Shown here one piece after another: positions 1-4,993 of a stretch of DNA of 7,356 nucleotides. Within the stretch, counting starts at the first letter, position 1, and each line of letters opens with the position of its first letter. Source of the stretch: an uncultured Burkholderiales bacterium. Lineage in GTDB: Bacteria > Pseudomonadota > Gammaproteobacteria > Burkholderiales > Burkholderiaceae_C. The notes beneath the pieces are model-generated. The model saw nothing but the letters and a program-made list of their open reading frames with translations. It did not search any database and was not told the DNA's origin. Location of the stretch: NCBI GenBank assembly GCA_937897495.1, contig CALCBL010000255.1, positions 1-7,356 of the forward strand. The letters are read 5' to 3'. The position numbers were made by a program, and so were the translations under genes.

Positions 1-815
1 GTGGCCATGGCCAAGCCCGCACCGTTGACCAAGCAACCAATGTTGCCGTCTAAGCTGATGTAGGCCAAGTCGAATTTAGAAGCTTCCACTTCTGCAGGGT
101 CTTCTTCGTCCAAATCGCGGTATGCAACGATCTCTGGGTGACGGAACAAAGCGTTGGAGTCAAAGTTGAACTTGGCGTCCAAAGCGCGGATGCCGCCGTT
201 GCCTTCCAAGATCAAAGGATTGATCTCGACCAAAGACGCGTCAGTGTCCATGTAGCACTTGTAAACCTTTTGCAGCACGTCGGCGGCTTGGGCCGTAGAG
301 CCAGCAGGCACGCCAATGGCGTCAGACAACATCTTGGCTTGAGCGTCTGTAAGGCCCAATGCGGGATTGACGATTTCGGTGATGATTTTCTCTGGCGTGT
401 CGTGTGCCACACCTTCAATGTCCATACCGCCTTCGCTAGACACAATCATGGCCACACGTTGTGAAGCACGGTCTGTGACAGCAGAGATGTAATATTCTTT
501 TTTGATGTCGGCGCCGTCTTCAATCAGGAGGCGACGAACCTTCTGACCTTCTGGGCCAGTTTGGTGCGTGATCAACTGCATGCCCAGAATTTCTGTGGCC
601 AGTTGTTTCACTTCATCAATAGAGCGAGCCAGCTTCACGCCGCCGCCCTTGCCGCGGCCGCCCGCGTGAATTTGTGCTTTGACCACCCACACTGGGCCGC
701 CCAATTTTTGAGCGGCTTCCACCGCTTCTTGCACTGTAAAGGCCGGAATGCCGCGGGGCACTGGCACACCAAATTGACGCAAGATTTCCTTGCCTTGGTA
801 CTCGTGGATCTTCAT
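1..815 (-). CDS. sucC: Succinyl-CoA synthetase (ADP-forming) beta subunit, N-terminal 271 codons, truncated by the window edge
   Basis: This is the beta subunit of succinate-CoA ligase, which with SucD interconverts succinyl-CoA and succinate while making ATP or GTP in the TCA cycle (cytoplasm). Translated from the ATG at 815-813 it begins [20 protein letters not shown], the typical SucC start. The ATP-grasp region is clear: [18 protein letters not shown] (residues 44-61) with Lys46 and the GRGK loop, the LIED acid near residue 99, the metal-binding VEINPL (196-201) and ALDAKFNFD (211-219, Asp213). The last visible part, [16 protein letters not shown] (255-270), opens the C-terminal ligase domain. 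Numbering matches E. coli SucC (388 aa) without gaps to this point, so about 117 residues lie beyond the left edge, where sucD would be expected next. The Shine-Dalgarno is weak (GAGAG about 8 nt before ATG). The reading frame is intact; identity is very secure. Confidence 0.97.
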   Translation of the reverse strand, partial: MKIHEYQGKEILRQFGVPVPRGIPAFTVQEAVEAAQKLGGPVWVVKAQIHAGGRGKGGGVKLARSIDEVKQLATEILGMQLITHQTGPEGQKVRRLLIEDGADIKKEYYISAVTDRASQRVAMIVSSEGGMDIEGVAHDTPEKIITEIVNPALGLTDAQAKMLSDAIGVPAGSTAQAADVLQKVYKCYMDTDASLVEINPLILEGNGGIRALDAKFNFDSNALFRHPEIVAYRDLDEEDPAEVEASKFDLAYISLDGNIGCLVNGAGLAMA

Positions 816-835
816 GAGGTTTCTCTCAGAGGGTG

Positions 836-861
836 GTTATATTCACCAGCCCGTCAGGGCA
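836..861 (-). promoter_or_regulatory. Candidate sucC promoter
   Basis: On the minus strand a TATAAC hexamer (836-841, 5 of 6 to the -10 consensus) lies 20 nt before the sucC ATG. The best -35 candidate is TTGCCC, rc of about 857-862, only 15 nt away and 4 of 6, which is poor. The -35 would fall inside the inverted repeat at 856-870, as expected if that repeat is an operator or activator site. This is inferred from hexamers only. Confidence 0.35.
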
Positions 862-870
862 ATTTGCCCT
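856..870. promoter_or_regulatory. 15-bp near-perfect palindrome in the sucC-argC spacer, candidate operator
   Basis: AGGGCAA-T-TTGCCCT has two perfect 7-bp arms around one central base. Its near edge is 41 bp upstream of the sucC start codon, and it overlaps the -35 region of the proposed sucC promoter. It is 11 bp from the -35 of the proposed argC promoter on the other strand. The size and symmetry suit a dimeric regulator. With a one-base centre it could not form a stable RNA hairpin with the full stem. The binding protein is unknown. Confidence 0.45.
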
Positions 871-880
871 AAACAAGCAC

Positions 881-908
881 TGGACACTTCAGCCGGCGAC
901 TGTATCAT
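881..908 (+). promoter_or_regulatory. Candidate sigma70-type promoter for argC
   Basis: TGGACA (881-886, 5 of 6 to the -35 consensus) and TATCAT (903-908, 5 of 6 to the -10 consensus) are separated by 16 bp. Transcription would start near 915 and give a leader of about 70 nt before the argC ATG. It is the best-matching promoter on the plus strand in this spacer. No operator for an arginine repressor was recognised. Confidence 0.5.
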
Positions 909-930
909 GTTGCAACGCACCAATCTTGAG

Positions 931-959
931 CCGCGTCACTTACATTGACATGACGGCGG
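931..959 (+). other. Possible hairpin in the argC mRNA leader
   Basis: CCGCGTCA (931-938) can pair with TGACGGCGG (951-959) in an 8-bp stem with one bulged G and a 12-nt loop. It ends 14 nt before the Shine-Dalgarno of argC and is not followed by a U-run, so it is not an intrinsic terminator. An ATG at 950-952 opens an 11-codon frame whose stop (983-985) touches the argC start. A regulatory role is speculative. Confidence 0.25.
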
Positions 960-985
960 CACGAATTTTCTTGGGAGAGCCCTGA

Positions 986-1909
986 ATGGCCAAAATTTTC
1001 ATCGATGGCGAAGCTGGAACCACCGGACTCTTGATCCGTGAGCGTCTGTTGGCCATGCCTGAAGTACAGCTTGTGAGTATTGCGCCCGAAAAACGCAAAG
1101 ACCCCGAAGCCAAGCGTGAACTCATGGCCCAAGTCGATTTGGCCATTCTGTGCCTGCACGATGATGCCGCCCGAGAGTCCGTGGCCATGGTGGACGCCTT
1201 ATCTGGCCACAAGCCGCGCATCATTGATGCCTCCACAGCGCACCGTGTAGACGACAACTGGGTCTTTGGTTTCCCTGAAATGCGCGCAGGCCAGCGCGAG
1301 GCTGTGGTCAAGGCGCAACGTGTCAGCAACCCGGGTTGCTATGCCTCCGGTGCCATTGCCATCTTGGCGCCCTTGGTCAGTGCGGGTGTCCTGCCCCCTG
1401 ATTTTCCAGTAGCCTTGCCATCAGTAAGTGGTTACTCCGGTGGTGGCAGAACCTTGATTGAAGACTTTGAAGCGGGTCGCGCACCTTTGCATGAAGCTTA
1501 TGCTTTGGGCCTTCAGCACAAGCACGTCCCCGAGATCATGAAGTACAGCGGACTCAAACGCCGGCCTATTTTCTTGCCTGCGGTTGGTAATTTTCGGCAA
1601 GGCATGTTGGTCGAGCTGCCTTTGTTTTTAGACGACTTGCCAGGCCGACCCAAAGTGTCTGATGTGCACGAAGTGTTGCGCGCGCACTACGCCAGCAGCC
1701 AAAACGAAGGTGGTTGGGTGAGCGTGGTGCCCGCGGAAGAAAGCGGCAAGTTAGGCGCCACAGGCAACAACGATTCCAACAAACTCGAAATTCGGGTGTT
1801 CGGAAACGAGACCCACAGGCAGGCCGTGGTGGTTTCTCGCCTAGACAACTTGGGCAAAGGCGCCAGCGGCGCCGCCGTCCAAAACCTGAAACTGATGCTG
1901 GGACTCTAA
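986..1909 (+). CDS. argC: N-acetyl-gamma-glutamyl-phosphate reductase, short type-2 family
   Basis: The enzyme reduces N-acetyl-glutamyl-5-phosphate to N-acetyl-glutamate 5-semialdehyde with NADPH, the third step of arginine synthesis (cytoplasm). The 307-aa protein starts [21 protein letters not shown], a Rossmann dinucleotide-binding start. The catalytic cysteine is Cys118 in [13 protein letters not shown] (113-125). SGYSGGG (148-154) and the QHKHVPE histidine region (177-183) belong to the catalytic and substrate-binding domain. At about 307 aa it fits the type-2 family rather than the roughly 340-aa type-1 enzymes. The start is well supported: GGGAGAG at 973-979 sits 6 nt before ATG, and an in-frame TGA directly precedes it. 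No other arg gene is nearby; sucC is divergent and recX convergent. No truncation or frameshift is seen. A second argC elsewhere in the genome cannot be excluded from this window. Confidence 0.95.
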   Translation: MAKIFIDGEAGTTGLLIRERLLAMPEVQLVSIAPEKRKDPEAKRELMAQVDLAILCLHDDAARESVAMVDALSGHKPRIIDASTAHRVDDNWVFGFPEMRAGQREAVVKAQRVSNPGCYASGAIAILAPLVSAGVLPPDFPVALPSVSGYSGGGRTLIEDFEAGRAPLHEAYALGLQHKHVPEIMKYSGLKRRPIFLPAVGNFRQGMLVELPLFLDDLPGRPKVSDVHEVLRAHYASSQNEGGWVSVVPAEESGKLGATGNNDSNKLEIRVFGNETHRQAVVVSRLDNLGKGASGAAVQNLKLMLGL

Positions 1910-1971
1910 GGCGCTTGTCCCGAAACTCAGTGCTACGAAACTTAGCTTTCGAAGTCTTCGTCGGAAGCGCC
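1910..1971. repeat. Nested inverted repeats at the argC/recX convergent junction
   Basis: GGCGCTT (1910-1916) matches AAGCGCC (1965-1971) as an inverted repeat. Just inside, CCGA (1920-1923) pairs with TCGG (1961-1964), and CGAAG-T-CTTCG (1950-1960) is a further small inverted repeat. CGAAACT also occurs twice directly (1921-1927 and 1936-1942). The structure covers the 32-bp spacer and the last 30 bases of recX. There is no U-run on either strand, so it is not a canonical intrinsic terminator, but it could form a shared 3'-end structure. Confidence 0.3.
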
Positions 1972-2415
1972 AGATAGTTTCACCACCTTGCGGACAACTT
2001 CTGAAGAGAAGCCGCGCGTGAGTAAAAAGCGGTAATGCTTGGCGCGCGCATTGGCGTCGGCAGCCGGTGAGCCAAACTTGCGCTGCCAAACGCCTTGAGC
2101 TCGCGCAAATTCAGAGTCTTTTAAATCGTGCATGGCCTGAGCCACCGATTCAGGCGCCAAGCCTTTGGCTTGCAACTCTTGCTTGATGCGGCCATTGCCC
2201 AGCTTGCTTGCACGGTGATTGACGACGGACTCTAGAACGCGAGCTTCATCGATGAAACCCTTGGCATTTAAATCGTCTAAAACTTGGGCCAATTCACCTG
2301 GCACTTCTTCGTGTGGCGACAGTTTGCGAACCAGCTCAGCCCGTGAGTGTTCGCGCTGCGACAAAAGCCGCAGCGCACGTCCTTTGAGGGACAACTTAAA
2401 CCCGGACTGAGCCAT
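1942..2415 (-). CDS. recX: RecX, regulatory protein of RecA
   Basis: RecX binds RecA filaments and limits their extension and ATPase activity (cytoplasm); this role is known from the family. The 157-aa product is close to the usual 150-170 aa. It is basic and all-helical, with the pattern of three-helix repeats: KGRALRLLSQREHSRAEL (about 11-28), the LDDLNAKGFIDEARVLESVVNHR segment (about 46-68), LGNGRIKQELQAKGL (72-86), and a last repeat ending FLLTRGFSSEVVRKVVK (130-146). The segments RLLSQREHSRAELVRKL and GFIDEARV are typical RecX signatures. It lies 45 bp downstream of recA on the same strand, the classic order, and is probably co-transcribed. The ATG at 2415-2413 is the first in frame, but no purine-rich Shine-Dalgarno precedes it (GCTCCTTGATCA), which suggests low translation. 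Confidence 0.95.
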   Translation of the reverse strand: MAQSGFKLSLKGRALRLLSQREHSRAELVRKLSPHEEVPGELAQVLDDLNAKGFIDEARVLESVVNHRASKLGNGRIKQELQAKGLAPESVAQAMHDLKDSEFARAQGVWQRKFGSPAADANARAKHYRFLLTRGFSSEVVRKVVKLSGASDEDFES

Positions 2416-2455
2416 TGATCAAGGAGCGCAACTGGAAAATAGACTTAGCAATGCA

Positions 2456-2469
2456 GCCGCTTAGGCGGC
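2456..2469 (-). other. Small inverted repeat over the recA stop codon
   Basis: GCCGC (2456-2460) and GCGGC (2465-2469) form a 5-bp stem with a 4-nt loop containing the recA stop codon. No U-run follows on the minus strand, so this is at most a weak attenuating structure between recA and recX. In E. coli a partial terminator sits in this spacer; equivalence here is only a suggestion. Confidence 0.25.
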
Positions 2470-3489
2470 GTTAACCGCTTCGGCCAACAAAGGAATGCCC
2501 AAAGATTCGCGAACTTTGTTTTCGATCTCGGCGGCCAGCTCTGCGTTTTCGCGCAGAAACTCACGGGCGTTGTCGCGGCCTTGGCCAATTTTTTCGCCGT
2601 TGTAGGCATACCAGGCGCCCGACTTGTCGATGATTTTGGCTTCGACGCCCATGTCGATGATCTCGCCATGGCGGCTGATGCCTTCGCCAAACAAAATGTC
2701 GAATTCGGCTGTTTTGAAGGGCGGCGCCACTTTGTTTTTAACCACCTTGACCTTGGTCTCGTTGCCAATGGCCTCGTCGCCGCGCTTGATGGTGCCGGTG
2801 CGGCGAATGTCTAAGCGAACAGACGCGTAGAACTTGAGTGCATTGCCGCCGGTGGTGGTTTCGGGGGAGCCGAACATGACGCCAATCTTCATGCGGATTT
2901 GGTTGATGAAAATAACCATGCAATTGGTTTTCTTGATGGTGGCGGTGAGCTTGCGCAAAGCTTGGCTCATGAGGCGGGCTTGCAGGCCAGGCAGTGAGTC
3001 GCCCATGTCGCCTTCGAGCTCGGCTTTGGGGGTGAGCGCGGCCACAGAGTCAATGACGACCAAATCGACGGCGCCTGAGCGGACCAAGCTGTCGACAATT
3101 TCAAGGGCTTGCTCGCCGGTGTCGGGTTGGCTGATGAGCAGGTCTTGCAGGTTGACGCCCAGTTTTTGGGCGTATTGGATGTCCAGGGCATGCTCGGCAT
3201 CGACGAAGGCGCATTGGCCGCCTACTTTTTGCATTTCGGCAATCACTTGCAAGGTGAGAGTGGTTTTGCCAGAGGACTCTGGGCCGTATATTTCAACGAC
3301 GCGGCCGCGAGGCAAACCGCCAACGCCTAAAGCAATGTCCAGACCCAAAGAGCCGGTAGACACCACTTGGATGTCTTCGATGACTTCGCCTTCGCCCAAA
3401 CGCATGATGGTGCCTTTGCCGAATTGTTTTTCAATTTGGGCCAGGGCTGCTTGCAGGGCTTTGGTTCTGTCGCTGTTTTGCTCGCTCAT
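2461..3489 (-). CDS. recA: RecA recombinase
   Basis: RecA forms ATP-dependent filaments on single-stranded DNA, performs homology search and strand exchange, and promotes LexA self-cleavage in the SOS response (cytoplasm). The 342-aa product from ATG 3489-3487 shows Walker [10 protein letters not shown] (69-77), the catalytic Glu99 in VDAEHALD, Walker [13 protein letters not shown] (141-152), loop L1 around LEGDMGDS (158-165), and loop L2 with [19 protein letters not shown] (197-215). An ATG 21 bp upstream (3510) is in frame, but [12 protein letters not shown] is the family-like start and AAGGAG precedes it by about 7 nt, so I use 3489. The C-terminus ends [13 protein letters not shown] and lacks the acidic tail of the 353-aa E. 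coli protein. recX follows downstream, and a LexA box lies at the promoter. Confidence 0.98.
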   Translation of the reverse strand: MSEQNSDRTKALQAALAQIEKQFGKGTIMRLGEGEVIEDIQVVSTGSLGLDIALGVGGLPRGRVVEIYGPESSGKTTLTLQVIAEMQKVGGQCAFVDAEHALDIQYAQKLGVNLQDLLISQPDTGEQALEIVDSLVRSGAVDLVVIDSVAALTPKAELEGDMGDSLPGLQARLMSQALRKLTATIKKTNCMVIFINQIRMKIGVMFGSPETTTGGNALKFYASVRLDIRRTGTIKRGDEAIGNETKVKVVKNKVAPPFKTAEFDILFGEGISRHGEIIDMGVEAKIIDKSGAWYAYNGEKIGQGRDNAREFLRENAELAAEIENKVRESLGIPLLAEAVNAA

Positions 3490-3546
3490 GAAAATCTCCT
3501 TGAGAATCAACGGGTTAAAAAGTTTGCATTCAGAATGTTGATCAAA

Positions 3547-3566
3547 GACTGGATGCTTGAACAGTA
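3547..3566. promoter_or_regulatory. LexA (SOS) box controlling recA
   Basis: The plus strand carries CTGG-N8-ACAG (3549-3564) flanked by GA and TA, one mismatch from the CTGT-N8-ACAG core. The right half-site, ACAGTA, is perfect. Its layout resembles the E. coli recA box. It abuts and slightly overlaps the proposed recA -10 (3566-3571) and covers the expected transcription start, a repressing position. Its near edge is 57 bp upstream of the recA ATG and 63 bp upstream of the divergent MarR gene. Confidence 0.75.
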
Positions 3567-3594
3567 CTGTAAACGCATTGTCTCAGCCAGTAAA
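3566..3594 (-). promoter_or_regulatory. Candidate recA promoter
   Basis: On the minus strand TTTACT (3589-3594, 4 of 6) and TACAGT (3566-3571, 4 of 6) are spaced exactly 17 bp. Start of transcription would fall near 3559, inside the LexA box, leaving a leader of about 70 nt. The arrangement supports SOS control, although the hexamers are only moderate matches. Confidence 0.5.
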
Positions 3595-3623
3595 TAGATT
3601 TTTTAGTCAGTTTGCTTTACTAT
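3595..3623 (+). promoter_or_regulatory. Candidate promoter of the MarR-family gene
   Basis: TACTAT (3618-3623, 5 of 6 to the -10 consensus) ends 6 nt before the ATG. The -35 position at 17-bp spacing reads TAGATT (3595-3600), a poor match of 3 of 6. If this -10 is used, transcription would begin at or within a base or two of the start codon, giving a leaderless mRNA. An alternative weak pair, TTGTCT (3579-3584) and TTTAGT (3602-3607), has 17-bp spacing and would start transcription near 3614. Confidence 0.35.
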
Positions 3624-3630
3624 TAGCAAA
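3611..3630. promoter_or_regulatory. Inverted repeat over the MarR-gene start, candidate autoregulatory operator
   Basis: TTTGCT (3611-3616) and AGCAAA (3625-3630) are perfect 6-bp arms around 8 bp. The right arm includes the A of the start codon, and the spacer contains the proposed -10. MarR-family dimers commonly bind TTGC...GCAA-type palindromes of about 16-20 bp at their own promoters, so self-repression is the simplest reading. Binding is inferred. Confidence 0.55.
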
Positions 3631-4148
3631 TGCCAGTCAATGACAGTTCAGCACCGAATTTAGAGCCCAGAGATGCGCTGACGGCATCGTTGGACGACCG
3701 CTGGCGTGAGACCCATTTGGGTCGCCTACTGGGTCATGCGATGCGCAGATTTGATGCGCGCGTTTTGAGCCTGATGGCCAACAACGACCAAGTGCCATTG
3801 GCGCTGTCCAACTTGGCGGCCAGAGATCAAATCAGTGCAGCCCACATTCACATCACGCGCCATTTGTCGCTGCAGGGCTCAAGGCTGACAGAACTGGCGC
3901 AAGCGGCCGGCATGAGCAAGCAAGCCATGGGCAATTTGGTGAACCAATGCGAAGCATGGGGCTTGGTCAAAAGAGAAAGTGACTCAAGAGATGCCAGGGC
4001 CAGGCAGGTCGTTTTTACACCAGCAGGCTTGGCATGGTTGGCCGCATTTCAAATGGCTGTGGCACAGGCGGAAGAAGAGTTCAAGGCCTCTGTGGGCAAG
4101 GACGTTGCAACGGTCGTCGCGCTTGGATTGGAAGCCTATTGCATGTGA
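3630..4148 (+). CDS. MarR-family winged helix-turn-helix transcriptional regulator
   Basis: This is a predicted dimeric DNA-binding regulator of 172 aa, slightly longer than typical MarR proteins (about 140-160) because of an N-terminal extension of some 20 residues. The winged helix is clear: LTELAQAAGMSKQAMGNLVNQCEAWGLVKRE (about 86-116) is the helix-turn-helix with its recognition helix. DSRDARARQVVFT (118-130) is the wing with the DxRxxR motif (Asp118, Arg120, Arg123). The flanking helices (about 22-50 and 131-170) would form the dimer interface. ATG 3630 is the first in frame, since TAG lies at 3624-3626, yet no Shine-Dalgarno precedes it. It is divergent from recA. The two-component genes begin 146 bp downstream with their own possible promoter, so co-transcription is uncertain. 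Ligand and target genes cannot be told from sequence; stress, efflux or aromatic-compound control are common in the family. Confidence 0.9.
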   Translation: MPVNDSSAPNLEPRDALTASLDDRWRETHLGRLLGHAMRRFDARVLSLMANNDQVPLALSNLAARDQISAAHIHITRHLSLQGSRLTELAQAAGMSKQAMGNLVNQCEAWGLVKRESDSRDARARQVVFTPAGLAWLAAFQMAVAQAEEEFKASVGKDVATVVALGLEAYCM

Positions 4149-4294
4149 GGCGTTTGCCAAATGGCACGGCGCACGAATGCAAACTAAGCGCTTGAAGAAA
4201 GATTCGACTGCAAAGACCCAGAGTCGCCTAAAATTTGTCCCTGACCCTCACAGGGCCTCGCAAAGCCGTTCAATGGCAATAGCAGGAGACGAAG
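4149..4294 (+). promoter_or_regulatory. Leader region of the two-component operon, with candidate -10 and small inverted repeats
   Basis: The 146-bp spacer contains TAAAAT (4229-4234, 5 of 6 to the -10 consensus) but no good -35 at 16-18 bp. CGACT (about 4205) and AGTCG (about 4222) form a 5-bp inverted repeat just upstream. CCCTG-N7-CAGGG (4239-4255) follows immediately after the -10, and TGCCA-AA-TGGCA (4155-4166) sits near the MarR stop. A strong Shine-Dalgarno, AGGAG at 4284-4288, lies 6 nt before the response-regulator ATG. A promoter here is plausible but not firmly shown; no U-run terminator for the MarR gene is seen. Confidence 0.35.
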
Positions 4295-4969
4295 ATGCGT
4301 ATTTTGATTGCAGAAGACGATCAGGTATTGGCCGATGGCTTGTTGAGAACCTTGCGCAGCAGCGGCGCCGCAGTGGACCATGTGGCCAGCGGTTCAGAGG
4401 CCGATGCGGCCCTCATGACCAACAGTGAATTTGATTTGCTCATTTTGGATTTGGGCTTGCCCAAAATGCACGGCTTAGAGGTTTTGAAAAAGTTGCGCTC
4501 ACGGGGCTCTACGCTACCCGTTTTGATTCTCACTGCAGCCGACAGCGTGGAAGAGCGCGTCAAAGGCTTGGACTACGGCGCAGACGATTACATGGCCAAG
4601 CCCTTTAGCTTGCAAGAACTTGAAGCGCGCGTGCGAGCACTGACACGCCGCGGTATGGGTGGGGCCAGTTCACAAATCAAACATGGACCCTTGATCTACG
4701 ACCAATCAGGGCGAGTGGCCACCATCGACGGCAAGATGGTGGAGTTGTCAGCGCGTGAATTGGGCTTGCTTGAAGTCTTGCTGCAGCGCGCGGGACGTTT
4801 GGTCAGCAAAGACCAATTGGTCGAGCGATTGTGCGAGTGGGGTGAAGAGGTGAGCAACAATGCCATTGAGGTGTACATCCATCGTCTGCGCAAAAAAATT
4901 GAGAAGGGTCCTATTCGCATTGCAACCGTGCGGGGACTGGGTTATTGCCTTGAAAAAATACCAGGATAA
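4295..4969 (+). CDS. OmpR/PhoB-type response regulator, TctD/QseB-like
   Basis: This is the cytoplasmic response regulator of a two-component system; phosphorylation by the adjacent kinase should tune its DNA binding. The 224-aa protein has a receiver domain (1 to about 118) with the acidic pair Asp8/Asp9 in IAEDD, phosphoacceptor Asp52 in ILDLGLPKMHG, Thr80 in ILTAAD, and Lys102 in YMAKPFS. The C-terminal winged helix (about 127-221) carries LSARELGLLEVLLQRAGRLVSK (151-172) and the recognition region NNAIEVYIHRLRKKI (188-202), ending TVRGLGYCLE. All switch residues are present and the length is typical. AGGAG at 4284-4288 fixes the start. The kinase gene begins 24 bp after the stop. The resemblance to TctD is by overall character, so no gene symbol is assigned. 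Confidence 0.95.
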   Translation: MRILIAEDDQVLADGLLRTLRSSGAAVDHVASGSEADAALMTNSEFDLLILDLGLPKMHGLEVLKKLRSRGSTLPVLILTAADSVEERVKGLDYGADDYMAKPFSLQELEARVRALTRRGMGGASSQIKHGPLIYDQSGRVATIDGKMVELSARELGLLEVLLQRAGRLVSKDQLVERLCEWGEEVSNNAIEVYIHRLRKKIEKGPIRIATVRGLGYCLEKIPG

Positions 4970-4993
4970 CGGTGCCGTGAACACCGTGGGTGA

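Noticed and set aside
138..872. Plus-strand frames of 103-108 codons opposite sucC
   Set aside because: Shadows of the sucC reading frame, which is an unambiguous match to its family.
907..948. A 13-codon frame upstream of argC starting in the proposed -10
   Set aside because: It begins upstream of the expected transcription start and has no ribosome site.
940..1329. A 129-codon frame on the minus strand opposite the start of argC
   Set aside because: Antisense shadow of argC; no motif and no plausible start signal.
3490..3510. Extension of RecA by seven residues (MILKEIF) to an upstream ATG
   Set aside because: The AAGGAG Shine-Dalgarno lies inside this extension and points to the ATG at 3489; family members start MSEQ- or similar.
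3527..3537. CATTC-A-GAATG inverted repeat in the recA leader
   Set aside because: Five-bp arms in AT-rich leader sequence; too short to claim as a site beside the much better LexA box.
2834..3541. A 235-codon open frame on the plus strand opposite recA
   Set aside because: It mirrors the codon structure of recA on the other strand, has no recognisable domain, and would run antisense through a certain gene.
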